Shown here piece by piece: positions 1 through 9,503 of a DNA stretch of 64,000 nucleotides (positions are counted from its first letter, which is position 1; each line of letters opens with the position of its first letter). The position numbers and the translations under genes are program-made. The DNA is from Streptomyces sp. NRRL S-340 (lineage in GTDB: Bacteria > Actinomycetota > Actinomycetes > Streptomycetales > Streptomycetaceae). The notes under the pieces are model-generated. The model had not been told where the DNA came from. It saw only the letters and a list, made by a program, of their open reading frames with translations, and did no database searches. The stretch lies in assembly GCF_000720185.1 (NCBI RefSeq), contig NZ_JOIY01000035.1:20629-84628 (forward strand). Reading direction: 5' to 3'.

Positions 1-792
1 GAGCCCCAGGGTCTCGTAGAGGCCGTAGGCGGCCCCGGTCAGCGTCGCCGAGTGGGCGGTGGGTTCCGCCAGCGTGCGCGTGCGGACGATCGCGGAGCGG
101 TCGGCGTGGCGCACGGTGAGGGTCAGGGTGCGGCACACCTTGTCGAGGGCGCGCAGCCGGGCCCCCAGGTCCCCGGCGGCCGACAGCAGCGCGGCGCGGT
201 GCCGGCCGGGGTCGAGTTCGTCGCGGTCGAAGAGGCGTTCCGCGGCCAGGGACCTGGAGACGGCGTTGGGGACGACCCGGCCGCGGTCCACACCGCTCGC
301 CCTCTCGCGCAGTTCGCGGGCCGCCTTGGCGCCGATCAGCCGCTGGAGCGTCGACAGGGGCGCGGCGGCGACCAGGCCCAGGGTGTCCAGTCCGTACTCG
401 CCCAGGGTGCGGGCGGTCGCCGCGCCGACGCCGGGCAGCGCGGTGACGGGCAGACCGGCGAGGAACTCCGCGACGGCGGCCGGTTCGGCGGGGACTGCGC
501 AGGTCAGTCCCGGCCGGGCGGCACGCAGGGCCACTCGGGCCAGCATCGGGCCCGGCCCGGCGCCGATCACGCAGTCCACGCCGAACCGCGCCAGCGCCCG
601 GACCCGGATCACCGACGCCAGCTCGACCGCGTCGCGCCCGAAGTAGCGTTCGGCGCCCCGCAGGTCGGCCAGCGCCCCGTCGGGCGGCAGCGCCTCGACC
701 ACCGGGGTGAACTCCTCCAGCAGCCCGAGCAGCCCGGGCAGGGCCGCCTCGTACATCGGCGGCAGCTGGAAACGTACGCAGAGAATGGTCAT
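1..792 (-). CDS. Y-family DNA polymerase-like protein, ImuB-like (partial, C-terminus beyond window)
   Basis: The visible 264 residues form the palm/finger and HhH part of a Y-family (DinB/UmuC) polymerase; the helix-hairpin-helix reads about LPVTALPGVGAATA near residue 135. The usual first metal-binding motif (hVDMDxFFA) is replaced by ILCVRFQLPP at the N-terminus, and the second motif (SIDEAYLD) by ALPPDGALADLRG, so the catalytic Asp/Glu residues appear to be missing. This is the pattern of ImuB, a non-catalytic partner that links DnaE2 to the sliding clamp. The ATG start overlaps the dnaE2 stop as ATGA, so the two are translationally coupled and share the LexA box upstream of dnaE2. The clamp-binding C-terminus cannot be checked because the window ends. 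Alternative: an active but divergent DinB, less likely given the lost residues. Confidence 0.8.
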   Translation of the reverse strand, partial: MTILCVRFQLPPMYEAALPGLLGLLEEFTPVVEALPPDGALADLRGAERYFGRDAVELASVIRVRALARFGVDCVIGAGPGPMLARVALRAARPGLTCAVPAEPAAVAEFLAGLPVTALPGVGAATARTLGEYGLDTLGLVAAAPLSTLQRLIGAKAARELRERASGVDRGRVVPNAVSRSLAAERLFDRDELDPGRHRAALLSAAGDLGARLRALDKVCRTLTLTVRHADRSAIVRTRTLAEPTAHSATLTGAAYGLYETLGL

Positions 793-3700
793 CCCGCGCT
801 CCCTGGACTCTGGTGCCACAACTTCCTTCCGCTCGCGGGCCCTTCGCCCGCCGGGCGCAGATCCGCCCATGGGTTCATCTCGTAGCCGGTGGACATCCGG
901 ATACGGCGGTCGCGGGCGGCCTCCATCGGGTCCGGCGCCGCGGACCCGGTGGGCGCGGGCCGGCCGTCCGAGCCGGCGAGCCGCGCCCGCCGCGTACCGT
1001 CACCGCCGCCCCGCCCCCTGCCGTCACCGTCTTCCGGAGCGCCGGCCGCCGGGCCGCCCTCCGCCGCGCCGCCGGGACCGGCCAGCCGGGCCGCCACCTG
1101 GTCCAGGCCGCCCTCGGCGCGCAGTCCGGCCAGTTCGGCGAGGTTCCAGGCGGCGGCGCCCACCACGCTGAGGCTGTGCGGGCCGCGCCGCTGCACCACT
1201 CCGCGCACCAGCAGCAGCCAGGAGTGGAAGACGGTGTGCGCGCAGGCGTCGTGGGAGTCGTCGAAGAAGGCGAGGTCGACCAGGCCGGTGCCGTCGTCCA
1301 GCGTGGTGAAGATGACCCGCTTGCCGGACCGGACCGGCGGAGTCTGGGTGGCGGCCTTGGCGCCCGCGACCAGCACCGTCTCGCCGTGCCGTGCCGTGCG
1401 CAGCCGGCGGGCGCAGACCACGCCCAGTTCGTCGAGGAACGTCCGGTGGTCGTCCATGAGGTTGCGCGAGGCGTCCATGGACAGCACGCCCAGTTCGGCG
1501 CTGAGCTTCTCGGCCTCGGACAGGTCGGGCAGCCCGGCCGCGGCCGTCTTCCGGCCGCCGGACAGGGGCAGCTGGCCCCCGCCCGCGCCCCGGGCGCCGC
1601 GGTGCAGCTCGGTCAGGTGCAGTTGCAGGTCGCGGCGGTTGGCGCCGAACGCGTCGAGTGCGCCCACCTGGGCGAGCCGGGCGGCGACCGGACGGCTCGG
1701 CCGGGCCCGTTCCCAGAAGTCGAGCAGGGAGGCGTACGGCTGCCCGTCCGCGATCCGCGCCGCCTCGGCCTCGCTGATGCCGTGGACGTCGGACAGCGCC
1801 AGCCGCAGCCCCCACGCCCCGGGCCCCGGGGGCCTCCCGGACCCCTTCGACTCAGACACCAGTTCGATACGGTGAGCGACTCCCGACCGGTTCACGTCCA
1901 GCGGCAGGATCGGCACCCCGCGCCGCCGCGCGTCCGCCAGCAGCAGCCGCTTCGGATACATTCCGGGGTCATGGGTGAGCAACCCGGCGTAGAAGGCGGC
2001 CGGGTGATGGGCCTTCAGCCACGCCGACTGGTACGTCGGCACGGCGAAGGCCACCGCGTGCGCCTTGCAGAAACCGTACGACCCGAACGCCTCCACGATC
2101 TCCCAGGTGCGCTGAATCGTTTCCGCGTCGTACCCCTTCGCCGCCGCGTGCTGCGCGAACCACACCCTGATCCGGCCCTGCGACTCCGGGTCGGAAAGCC
2201 CGCGCCGCACCCGGTCCGCCTCGTCGCGCCCGCAGCCGGTCATGAGGTGCACGATGTGGATGATCTGCTCGTGGAAGACGACGACCCCGTACGTCTCCCG
2301 CAGCGGCTCCGCCAGGTCGGGGTGCGGGTAGCGGGCGGGCGCCCGCCCGTGCCGCGCCTCGATGAACGGCCGCACCATGTCGGCGGCGACCGGACCGGGC
2401 CTGAAGAGCGAGATGTCGACCACGAGATCGTGGAAGGTGGCCGGCTGGAGCCGCCCCACCAGGTCGCGCTGGCCCGGGGACTCGATCTGGAAGCAGCCCA
2501 GCGTCTCGGCGGAGCGGATGAGCCGGTACGTCGCCGGGTCGCCCTGCGGCACGGAGTCCAGGTCGACCCGCTCCCCCGTCGCCCGCTCCACCTCCGCGAC
2601 CGCGTGCGCCATCGCCGACTGCATCCGCACCCCCAGCACGTCCAGCTTGAGCAGCCCGAGGTCCTCCACGTCGTCCTTGTCGAACTGGGACATGGGCAGG
2701 CCCTCGCCGCTGGTCGGCACGACCGGCGTACGGGCGAGCAGGGAGGCGTCCGACAGCAGCACCCCGCACGGGTGCATGGCGACCCCGCGCGGCAGGGCGT
2801 CCAGGGCCTCGACCAGCTCCCACAGCCTGCCGTACTTCTCCTTCTCCCCCGCCAGCGCCCTCAGCTCGGGCAGTTCCGCCAGGGCCGCGCGGGCGTCGCG
2901 GGCGCGGATGTGCGGGAAGGACTTGGCGACGCGGTCGATCTCGGCGGGGTCCATGGACAGGGCCGCGCCCACGTCCCGGATCGCATGCCGGACGCGGTAC
3001 GTCTCCGGCATGGCGACGGTCGCCACCCGCTCGGTGCCGAACCGGCCGATGATCTGCCGGTAGACCTCCAGCCGGCGCGCGGACTCCACGTCGATGTCGA
3101 TGTCGGGCAGGACGAACCGCCGCCTGGACAGGAAGCGCTCCATCAGCAGCCCGTGCTCGACCGGGTCGGCGTGGGCGATGCCGAGCAGGTGGTTGACGAG
3201 GGAGCCCGCGCCGGAGCCGCGCGCGGCGACCCTGATGCCCGTCTTCCGTACGTCGTCGACCACTTGGGCGACGGTGAGGAAGTAGGAGGCGAAGCCGTGG
3301 TGGGCGATGACGTCCAGCTCTTCGTGCATCCGCTCCCAGTAGGCGCGCCGGCCGGCGTAGCCGCGCAGCACCATGCCGGCCGCCGCCCGGGAGGCCAGCG
3401 TGCGCTGGGCGGTGCGGCGGGCGGCGCCGACCAGGTGCGGCTCGGGGAAGTGGACGGTGCCCATGCCGAGGTCGTCCTCCGGGTCGACCAGGCACTCGGC
3501 GGCCGTGGCCCGCGTCTGCTCCAGCAGCCGGTGGGCGGCCTCGCGCCGGAAGCCCGCGGCCTCGACGATCCGCTCGGCCGCGTGCAGCATCGCGCCGGGG
3601 TCCTTCAGCCAGGCCTCACCCGAGTCCAGTTCCCTGGTGGCGCCGACGGGGACCAGCCGGCGGGCCGCGTCCAGGACGTCGGCGACCGGGCCCTGCCCGG

Positions 3701-4490
3701 GGTCGGCGTAGCGGACGGCGTTGCTGAGCACGGGCCGGATCCGCTGCTCGGCGGCGAAGCCGACGGTGCGGGCGGCCAGCCGCAGGGAACCGGGGCCGGT
3801 GCCCGTGCGGCCGTGCCAGAGGGCCTCCAGGCGCAGGGCGTCGCCGTAGACCTCGCGCCAGGGGACGAGGAGGCGCGCGGCCCGGTCGGGGCGGCCCGCG
3901 GCCAGCGCCCGGCCGACGTCGGAGCCGGGGCCGAGCAGCACGGTCAGGCCGTCGGCGTGGTTGTCGGGCCAGGGCAGGACCGGGGTGCCGGGGCGGGTGT
4001 GGGCGGCGGTGACCAGGCGGCACAGGTCGGCCCAGCCGCGGGCGCCGTCCCGGGCGAGGAAGGTGACGCGCGGGGCCGACTCGTCGATGAAGGCACCGCC
4101 GCGCACCGGCGTGCGGCGCCGCTGCGGCCGCCCGGGGCCGCCGTCGCGTACGAGCCCGCCGTCCCGTACGGACCCGTCGCCCCCCGCGGGAGCGCCGCCC
4201 CGCCCGGCGCCCTCGCCCCGCGCCGTGAAGGCGCCGGGGTGCGCGCGGGGGCGGTCCGGGCGGACGCGCTCGGGTTCGTCCACCGCCAGTTCCGTGCCGA
4301 ACAGCGGGCGGATGCCCGCCGCCGCGCAGGCCTTGGCGAAGCGGACGGTACCGGCGAGGGTGTCGCGGTCGGTGAGGGCGAGCGCGTCCATGCCCCGCTC
4401 GGCGGCGCGCTCGGCCAGCCGCTCCGGGTGCGAGGCGCCGTAGCGCAGGGAGAACCCGGAGACGGTGTGCAGATGCGTGAAGCCCGGCAC
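789..4490 (-). CDS. dnaE2: error-prone DNA polymerase III alpha subunit DnaE2
   Basis: Second, damage-inducible replicative-type polymerase used in mutagenic translesion synthesis with ImuB. The 1233-residue product begins with a PHP domain (HLHT at residues 6-9). The C-family catalytic aspartates lie in PDIDID near residue 460 and KLDVLG near 615. A clamp-binding-like QLPLS lies near 973 and an OB-fold near 1040-1120. A Gly/Arg/Pro-rich insert follows the first PHP segment. I chose the GTG at 4490 because GGGAGG lies 5 bases upstream; a longer in-frame GTG at 4505 would put that site inside the gene. A LexA-type SOS box lies at 4530-4545. It is co-transcribed with the Y-family gene through an ATGA overlap. 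Confidence 0.93.
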   Translation of the reverse strand: MPGFTHLHTVSGFSLRYGASHPERLAERAAERGMDALALTDRDTLAGTVRFAKACAAAGIRPLFGTELAVDEPERVRPDRPRAHPGAFTARGEGAGRGGAPAGGDGSVRDGGLVRDGGPGRPQRRRTPVRGGAFIDESAPRVTFLARDGARGWADLCRLVTAAHTRPGTPVLPWPDNHADGLTVLLGPGSDVGRALAAGRPDRAARLLVPWREVYGDALRLEALWHGRTGTGPGSLRLAARTVGFAAEQRIRPVLSNAVRYADPGQGPVADVLDAARRLVPVGATRELDSGEAWLKDPGAMLHAAERIVEAAGFRREAAHRLLEQTRATAAECLVDPEDDLGMGTVHFPEPHLVGAARRTAQRTLASRAAAGMVLRGYAGRRAYWERMHEELDVIAHHGFASYFLTVAQVVDDVRKTGIRVAARGSGAGSLVNHLLGIAHADPVEHGLLMERFLSRRRFVLPDIDIDVESARRLEVYRQIIGRFGTERVATVAMPETYRVRHAIRDVGAALSMDPAEIDRVAKSFPHIRARDARAALAELPELRALAGEKEKYGRLWELVEALDALPRGVAMHPCGVLLSDASLLARTPVVPTSGEGLPMSQFDKDDVEDLGLLKLDVLGVRMQSAMAHAVAEVERATGERVDLDSVPQGDPATYRLIRSAETLGCFQIESPGQRDLVGRLQPATFHDLVVDISLFRPGPVAADMVRPFIEARHGRAPARYPHPDLAEPLRETYGVVVFHEQIIHIVHLMTGCGRDEADRVRRGLSDPESQGRIRVWFAQHAAAKGYDAETIQRTWEIVEAFGSYGFCKAHAVAFAVPTYQSAWLKAHHPAAFYAGLLTHDPGMYPKRLLLADARRRGVPILPLDVNRSGVAHRIELVSESKGSGRPPGPGAWGLRLALSDVHGISEAEAARIADGQPYASLLDFWERARPSRPVAARLAQVGALDAFGANRRDLQLHLTELHRGARGAGGGQLPLSGGRKTAAAGLPDLSEAEKLSAELGVLSMDASRNLMDDHRTFLDELGVVCARRLRTARHGETVLVAGAKAATQTPPVRSGKRVIFTTLDDGTGLVDLAFFDDSHDACAHTVFHSWLLLVRGVVQRRGPHSLSVVGAAAWNLAELAGLRAEGGLDQVAARLAGPGGAAEGGPAAGAPEDGDGRGRGGGDGTRRARLAGSDGRPAPTGSAAPDPMEAARDRRIRMSTGYEMNPWADLRPAGEGPASGRKLWHQSPGSAG

Positions 4491-4529
4491 ACGCACCTCC
4501 CGCACTCGTGAGCCCGCACGAACAGACTC

Positions 4530-4545
4530 TCGAACATCAGTTCAC
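4530..4545. promoter_or_regulatory. SOS box (LexA operator) upstream of dnaE2
   Basis: TCGAACATCAGTTCAC fits the actinobacterial/Gram-positive SOS consensus TCGAAC-N4-GTTCGA at 10 of 12 defined positions. It sits 40 bases upstream of the dnaE2 start, a position suited to repression of that promoter. LexA control of dnaE2/imuB cassettes is established in actinobacteria. LexA binding here is inferred. Confidence 0.75.
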
Positions 4546-4645
4546 TACTCTCCCTCCACCATAAACCAATTTCCGAACGTGTGTGCGACATCCGTTCGGG
4601 CGCGTCCCACCTGCGCAAACGCCCGCCGCCACGCAGCGTGAGGAC

Positions 4646-5974
4646 ATGACCCACCCGCACGCCCGCCGGCGCCCGCACTCCTTCCTCCAGGAGGTCAAGG
4701 ACGCCGTCACCCCGCGGGCCACGCTGCTCGTCATCGGCGTGGTGGCGCTGCAGCTGCTGTTCATCGCCTCCTACGTGGGCGCGCTGCACCACCCGGAACC
4801 CAAGGACGTGCCCTTCGCCGTCGCGGCACCCCCGGCAGCGGCCGGGCAGACGGTGGCCAGGCTGCGGCGGCTGCCCGGCTCGCCCCTGGACCCGCACGCG
4901 GTGGCGGACGAGGCGGCGGCCCGCCGGCAGATCCTGGACCGGGACGCCGACGGCGCCCTGGTCGTCTCCCCGGCCGGCACCGCCGACACCCTCCTGGTCG
5001 CCTCCGGCGGCGGCACCATCCTCGCCACCTCCCTGGAACGGATCGTCGGCTCCGCGGAGCAGAGCCGGCAGCGGACCGTGCGGACGGTGGACGTGGCCCC
5101 GGCCTCCGCCGGCGACTTCAACGGCCTGTCGTCCTTCTACCTGGTCGTGGGCTGGTCCGTCGGCGGCTACCTGTGCGCCTCGGTCCTCGCCATCAGCGCG
5201 GGAGCCCGGCCCGCCGACCCGCGGCGCGCGGCGATCCGGCTGGGCGCCATGGCGCTCGTCGCAGCCGTCGGCGGGCTCGGCGGCGCGGTCGTCGTGGGAC
5301 CGGTCCTGGGCGCGCTGCCGGGCGGCGTCACGGCGCTGTGGGGGCTCGGGGCGCTGGTGACCTTCGCCGTGGGCGCCGCCACCCTCGCCCTCCAGGGGAT
5401 CTTCGGAGTCATCGGCATCGGCCTGGCGATCCTGCTGGTGGTGATCGCGGGCAACCCGAGCGCGGGCGGCGCCTTCCCGCTGCCGCTGCTGCCGCCGTTC
5501 TGGAAGGCGATCGGGCCCGCTCTGCCGCCGGGCGCGGGAACCTGGTCGGCCCGCTCGATCGCGTACTTCCACGGCAACGCCCTGACGTCCGCGCTGCTGG
5601 TACTGGCGGCGTGGGCGGCCGCCGGGGTGGTGATCACCCTGCTGGCCTCCGGGCAGCGGCGCAGGCGCGCGGGCGGGGCGGAGGGTGCTGGAGACGCCGC
5701 GGACCGTGCCGTGGGAACGGAGTGGAAGGACGGCCCGCACACGGCGGACGCCGGGACGGCCGGGCACGGCACCACCGCGCAGACGGGCACGCACGGCACC
5801 GCCGCGCAGGCGGACGGCGCCGCCCGCACCGCGCCCGTGCCACCCCCCGACGACACCTTCACCGACCCGGGCCCCGGCACCTCCACCGGCCCGGACCCCG
5901 GCACCGGTCCCGGCCTGGGTCCGGACCCCGGCCCTGGCCCCGATCCGGGAACGAACCCCGGCACCCGCACCTGA
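4646..5974 (+). CDS. ABC-2-permease-like integral membrane protein with disordered tail
   Basis: A 442-residue membrane protein of unknown role. One hydrophobic segment follows a short basic N-terminus (about residues 25-45). An extracytoplasmic region of about 120 residues comes next, then five or so membrane segments (about 160-340), and finally a long tail rich in Pro, Gly, Thr and Asp with degenerate GPDPGTGP-type repeats. One N-terminal helix, a soluble domain and a membrane bundle resemble the YhgE/Pip and ABC-2 permease type proteins, without a recognisable ATPase partner nearby. The ATG at 4646 is preferred over one 63 bases upstream because the protein then opens with a normal basic leader before the first helix. 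It is divergent from dnaE2, and a hairpin follows the stop. Confidence 0.6.
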   Translation: MTHPHARRRPHSFLQEVKDAVTPRATLLVIGVVALQLLFIASYVGALHHPEPKDVPFAVAAPPAAAGQTVARLRRLPGSPLDPHAVADEAAARRQILDRDADGALVVSPAGTADTLLVASGGGTILATSLERIVGSAEQSRQRTVRTVDVAPASAGDFNGLSSFYLVVGWSVGGYLCASVLAISAGARPADPRRAAIRLGAMALVAAVGGLGGAVVVGPVLGALPGGVTALWGLGALVTFAVGAATLALQGIFGVIGIGLAILLVVIAGNPSAGGAFPLPLLPPFWKAIGPALPPGAGTWSARSIAYFHGNALTSALLVLAAWAAAGVVITLLASGQRRRRAGGAEGAGDAADRAVGTEWKDGPHTADAGTAGHGTTAQTGTHGTAAQADGAARTAPVPPPDDTFTDPGPGTSTGPDPGTGPGLGPDPGPGPDPGTNPGTRT

Positions 5975-6040
5975 GAGCCCCGCCCTCGCGCGGGCGAGGA
6001 CGGGGCTCCCACCGGTCCCGCGGGGATGCCGGGGACCGGT
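5975..6040. terminator. two hairpins between convergent genes (bidirectional terminator region)
   Basis: The first inverted repeat pairs GAGCCCCG (5975) with CGGGGCTC (ending 6008), with CCTCGC/GCGAGG inside. The second pairs ACCGGTCCC (6011-6019) with GGGACCGGT (6032-6040). They lie between the stop of the membrane-protein gene (5974) and that of the protease gene (6068). No U-tract is present, as is common in Streptomyces. Confidence 0.6.
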
Positions 6041-6067
6041 CCCGTGGGGGCCGCGGGGCCGGCCGGT

Positions 6068-7150
6068 CTAGCCGATCGTGGTGCCGGTCGCCGACAGCGC
6101 CTCGGTGACCGGCTGGAAGAACGTCTCGCCGCCGGAGGTGCAGTCGCCGCTGCCGCCGGAGGTCAGACCGAGCGCGGTGCCGCCGTCGAACAGCGGGCCG
6201 CCGCTGTCGCCGGGCTCGGCGCACACATCGGTCCGGATGAGTCCTTCGACCGTGCCCTCGGAGTAGTTCACGGTGGCGTTCAGACCGGTGACCGTGCCGG
6301 TGTGCACGTGGGTCGTCGAGCCGCTGCGGGTCACCTTCTCGCCGACGGTCGCCTCGCCCGCCCCGGTGATCGGCTGCGTGGATCCGTCGTAGAGATCGAC
6401 CGCGCTCGGGTGGTCGACGGACGCGGTGTACTTCACCAGGCCGAAGTCGTCCCCGGGGAAACTGGAGCGCTCGTTGCTGCCGATCACGGTGCCGTCGGCG
6501 TCCGACCAGGTGGAGACGGCCTCGGTGCAGTGGCCCGCGGTCAGGAAGTACGGCTGTCCGTCCCTGACCACGTTGAAGCCGAGCGAGCAGCGCCCGCCCG
6601 AGCCGGTGATGGCGTCACCGCCCGCGATGAAGGGCCTGAACTCCCCCTTAGAGCGCCTGAGTTCGGCCTTGTCTCCCAGACCCCGGACGACCTCGGAGAG
6701 CCTGGTCCACGCGGCTGCGGAGACCGTTCTGTCGGCGGTGACCACGACCTTGTCGGTGACCGGGTCGGTCGCCCACGAGGTCCCGGGTATGGTCGCGTCC
6801 TTCGCGAGCCGGCCACGGGCGCCGTCCAGTTCGGCGAGGGTGTTCTCGACGACTCTGGCCCGCGCCCCCGCCCGCTCGACCGTCCGCGCGGCGGCCCGGT
6901 CGAGCACGTTGACCACGAGGTGGCCCGACCCTGCGTCGTAGTACGCGCCGGCCGTGCTGCCGGTGCCGAGGTCCCCGAGCAGGGCCGAGGCGAGTTTTCC
7001 GGCCGCCGGGGCGGACAGCGTGCGGACCGTGGGGGCCGAGCCGGGCTCGTCGGCGTTCGCACTCTGGAAAGTGACTCCCGTGGCGACGAGTGCGGCGACG
7101 CCCGCGGCCGCCACGGTCGTCCGGCGCCGGGGTGTGCGTCGGTGCTTCAA
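6068..7150 (-). CDS. secreted S1 serine protease, streptogrisin A-like
   Basis: Exported chymotrypsin-like endopeptidase made as a 360-residue prepro-enzyme. A signal peptide (basic start, hydrophobic core, cleavage after SANA near residue 33) is followed by a propeptide of about 140 residues of the alpha-lytic/streptogrisin type. The mature enzyme should begin at IAGGDAITG near residue 175. The triad is visible: His in TAGHC, Asp in GDDFGLVKY, Ser in GDSGGP. The mature start and YDGST-type strand resemble streptogrisin A more than B. The start is TTG with AGGAGG 7 bases upstream. The next gene upstream encodes a close paralogue; each has its own leader region. Acts outside the cell, probably in growth on protein. 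Confidence 0.92.
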   Translation of the reverse strand: MKHRRTPRRRTTVAAAGVAALVATGVTFQSANADEPGSAPTVRTLSAPAAGKLASALLGDLGTGSTAGAYYDAGSGHLVVNVLDRAAARTVERAGARARVVENTLAELDGARGRLAKDATIPGTSWATDPVTDKVVVTADRTVSAAAWTRLSEVVRGLGDKAELRRSKGEFRPFIAGGDAITGSGGRCSLGFNVVRDGQPYFLTAGHCTEAVSTWSDADGTVIGSNERSSFPGDDFGLVKYTASVDHPSAVDLYDGSTQPITGAGEATVGEKVTRSGSTTHVHTGTVTGLNATVNYSEGTVEGLIRTDVCAEPGDSGGPLFDGGTALGLTSGGSGDCTSGGETFFQPVTEALSATGTTIG

Positions 7151-7486
7151 CTGACGTCCTCCTGTGGGGGGAACGGCCCAGGAGGTTGTGGGGACCTCGC
7201 AGGGCCGAAGGATGGAGGTCCCCTGCTCGAGCGGAGCCGAGAGCCGAAGGGGAACCGGCGCCTACTATTCCGAGGCCCGTGGGGAGCACACAAGGTCGAG
7301 TTCTGGACGCGCGTACGTCAACGGGTGTGCGCCCCCCGCCGTTTGGGCGCCCGAGGCCGCATCACCCCCGTTCGCTCAGCAAATACTACGAGCGGGTGAT
7401 CCGTCTGCGCCCCGTGAGGTCTACTCCTGTCCGGTTTTCGACCCCCTGGCCGGGCTGGGGAGTTGTCACCCCGCCCCGCGCAAGAA
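7151..7486. other. non-coding leader/promoter region of the streptogrisin A-like gene
   Basis: No gene is supported here. The part next to the TTG start carries AGGAGG and G-rich runs. Further upstream there are short inverted segments (for example GCAGGG with CCCTGC near 7199-7225). I could not assign a promoter with confidence. Confidence 0.4.
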
Positions 7487-7521
7487 CGAGCCCCCGCACA
7501 CGGGTCGTGTGCGGGGGCTCG
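7487..7521. terminator. intrinsic terminator of the streptogrisin B-like gene
   Basis: Perfect 15-bp stem: CGAGCCCCCGCACAC (7487-7501) pairs with GTGTGCGGGGGCTCG (7507-7521) around a GGGTC loop. It lies 50 bases past the stop of the minus-strand protease gene. Confidence 0.8.
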
Positions 7522-7571
7522 CTCACCGCCGGACGCGGCCGGACCGGGACCGCGCCGGAGGAGGGGCCGGG

Positions 7572-8474
7572 TCAGTAGACGTGGACCCCGTACGCGCTCA
7601 GGGCCTCGGTGACCGGCTGGAAGAACGTCGTGCCGCCGGAGGTGCAGTCGCCGCTGCCGCCGGAGGTCAGGCCGTAGGCCGTGCTGCCGCCGTACAGCGG
7701 ACCGCCGGAGTCGCCGGGCTCGGCGCAGACGGTGGTCTGGATCAGGCCGGAGACGATGTCACCGCTGCCGTAGTTGACCGTCGCGTTGAGGGCGGTGACG
7801 CGGCCGCTGTGCGTGCCGGTCGTGGAGCCGCGGCGGTAGACGGTCGTGCCCACGGAGGGCGTCGCGGCGCTGGTGATGTCCTGGCTGCCCACGGCACCCG
7901 ACTTGGTCACCGAGCTGTTGGTGTAGCGCACGATGCCGTAGTCGTTGCCGGGGAAGGAGGAGCCGGCGGTGGTGCCGAGCGTGGTGCTGTGCGAGGAGTT
8001 CGACCACCAGGTGCCCGCGCCGTCGGTGCAGTGACCGGCGGTCAGGAAGTAGTAGTTGCCGCTGGAGTCCTGGACGTTGAAGCCCAGCGAGCAGCGCCAG
8101 CTGCTCGCGTAGATGGCGTCGCCGCCGGAGATCAGCTTGTTGAACCTGCCCGGGGTGTGCTTGATCGTCAGGGCCCCGGAGTCGGTCCCGGCCTGCTGTT
8201 TGATCCTGTTGATGTCGGCCTGCGAGACCGTGCTGTCCACGGTGACGACGACCCGGTTGGTCTTGCTGTCGACGGCCCACGCGGTGCCCGGGACGTCCGC
8301 CTTGAGCACCGAGTCGCTCGCCTTGGTGAGCTGGGCGGCGCTGAAGGTGTTGGTGTCGGCCGCGTGCGCGCTGGGGACCGCGAACGCGGCGGTGGCCACG
8401 AGCCCGGCGGCGAGGGCGACCAGCCGGGTCTGTCTCGTGATGGCGGTGCGGGGGGAAGTGCGCTTGATCCTCAC
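7572..8474 (-). CDS. secreted S1 serine protease, streptogrisin B-like
   Basis: Secreted chymotrypsin-like protease of 300 residues. The signal peptide has a cleavage site after SAHA near residue 38, and a propeptide of about 75 residues follows. The mature domain starts at [11 protein letters not shown], close to the known mature start of streptogrisin B ([10 protein letters not shown]), and ends [11 protein letters not shown]. Catalytic residues are His in TAGHC, Asp in GNDYGIVRY and Ser in GDSGGP; paired cysteines flank His and Ser as in the family. I chose the GTG at 8474, which has GGAGG 8 bases upstream and gives a clean signal peptide; an in-frame start 90 bases further upstream would add an unlikely leader. 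It is paralogous to the gene at 6068-7150 and is followed by its own terminator. Confidence 0.93.
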   Translation of the reverse strand: MRIKRTSPRTAITRQTRLVALAAGLVATAAFAVPSAHAADTNTFSAAQLTKASDSVLKADVPGTAWAVDSKTNRVVVTVDSTVSQADINRIKQQAGTDSGALTIKHTPGRFNKLISGGDAIYASSWRCSLGFNVQDSSGNYYFLTAGHCTDGAGTWWSNSSHSTTLGTTAGSSFPGNDYGIVRYTNSSVTKSGAVGSQDITSAATPSVGTTVYRRGSTTGTHSGRVTALNATVNYGSGDIVSGLIQTTVCAEPGDSGGPLYGGSTAYGLTSGGSGDCTSGGTTFFQPVTEALSAYGVHVY

Positions 8475-8723
8475 TTTTCGTTCCTCCACAAAGGAAGTCG
8501 GGGGCCCGCGTGGGGTCGGGGCCCGTGAGGCGCAGAGCCAGGGGGGAGTCCGGGTTCCAGACACGTTGTGCCCCTGACAAGCGCTGTGGGGGAGTATTCG
8601 GCCGAACGGCCGGTCGGCGCAAGAGTGCCTTTCGGCCGTGCGACTGTGTTCGGTTCGAGTGGACCGTGTGCGGTCCGGGTGGTTTGACGGTGGCTCAGGG
8701 GGCGGCGGCCGGGCGCCGGGGGC

Positions 8724-9503
8724 TCAGCGCAGGGTGCGCTCCCCCGCGGGTATCGCGAGGTCCAGGGTGTTGCCCGGCGGCGGGAACGGGCAGATGAAGT
8801 GGTCGGCGAACGCGCACGGCGGCAGCACGGCGCGGTTGAAGTCGACCGTGGTGCGGCCCTCGGTGTCCGGAGCCTCGGGGTGCAGGAAACGGAAGCGGAA
8901 GCTGCTGTCCCCGCTGGTGGTGTCGGCGAACACCGCCCACAGGCCGCCGTCCGGCTGCCGGGCCGCCTGGAGTGTCAGGTCCCGGCCCTGGAGCGTGAAC
9001 GCCAGTTCCCCGGCGAGAGCCAGACCGCGCTCGCGTCCGTCCGCGTTCGGCACGCGCACGGTGCGGCTTGCCCCGTACGGGGTGAAGCGCCCCGGCACCG
9101 ACCAGCGCGGGTCGTACGCGCCGGCCGCGATACCACGGAACGCCCGGCGGCCCGCGGACGCCGGGTCGAAGTCCCGTACGCCCCAGGCCCCTTCGCGTTC
9201 CAGCACGACGAGCCGGCGCTCGCCCAGCGCGACCCGCGCGTCCGCCGCCGACGCCGTATCGGCGCCGAGCCGCACCCGGCCGGCGAAGGGCCGGCCGTCG
9301 ACGGTCAGTCCGTCCGCCTCGGCGGCGGTGAGCACGACCGCGTCGCCGTCGGCCGCCCACCTCCCGGGAACGCCCGGCAGCAGACCCTCCGGGTGGTCCT
9401 CGAGCCAGTGGGTGCCGGTCAGCGCGAGCGGCCCGTAGGGTGCCGACACCGTCGCGGTGCGGTCCTCGTGCCACTGCTTCCACCGGTCGGATGCGTCCGT
9501 CAT
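8724..9503 (-). CDS. DUF1684 family protein
   Basis: A 259-residue soluble protein of the DUF1684 family, widespread in actinobacteria and of unknown function. It opens with RWKQWHEDR and has a beta-rich body. Near the C-terminus it carries TTVDFNRAVLPPCAFADHFICPFPPPGN, here cited as the family signature (roughly residues 205-232); its key residues are the Phe-Asn pair and the Cys/Pro cluster. No signal peptide or membrane segment is seen. The ATG at 9503 begins the conserved part; the longer open frame upstream is low-complexity shadow. It lies downstream of the luciferase-like monooxygenase on the same strand, but 358 bases separate them, so co-transcription is doubtful. Confidence 0.8.
   Translation of the reverse strand: MTDASDRWKQWHEDRTATVSAPYGPLALTGTHWLEDHPEGLLPGVPGRWAADGDAVVLTAAEADGLTVDGRPFAGRVRLGADTASAADARVALGERRLVVLEREGAWGVRDFDPASAGRRAFRGIAAGAYDPRWSVPGRFTPYGASRTVRVPNADGRERGLALAGELAFTLQGRDLTLQAARQPDGGLWAVFADTTSGDSSFRFRFLHPEAPDTEGRTTVDFNRAVLPPCAFADHFICPFPPPGNTLDLAIPAGERTLR

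Noticed and set aside
813..4511. 1232-codon open frame antisense to dnaE2
   Set aside because: Shadow of a strongly conserved gene on the other strand; high GC leaves this frame open. No ribosome site and an implausible composition.
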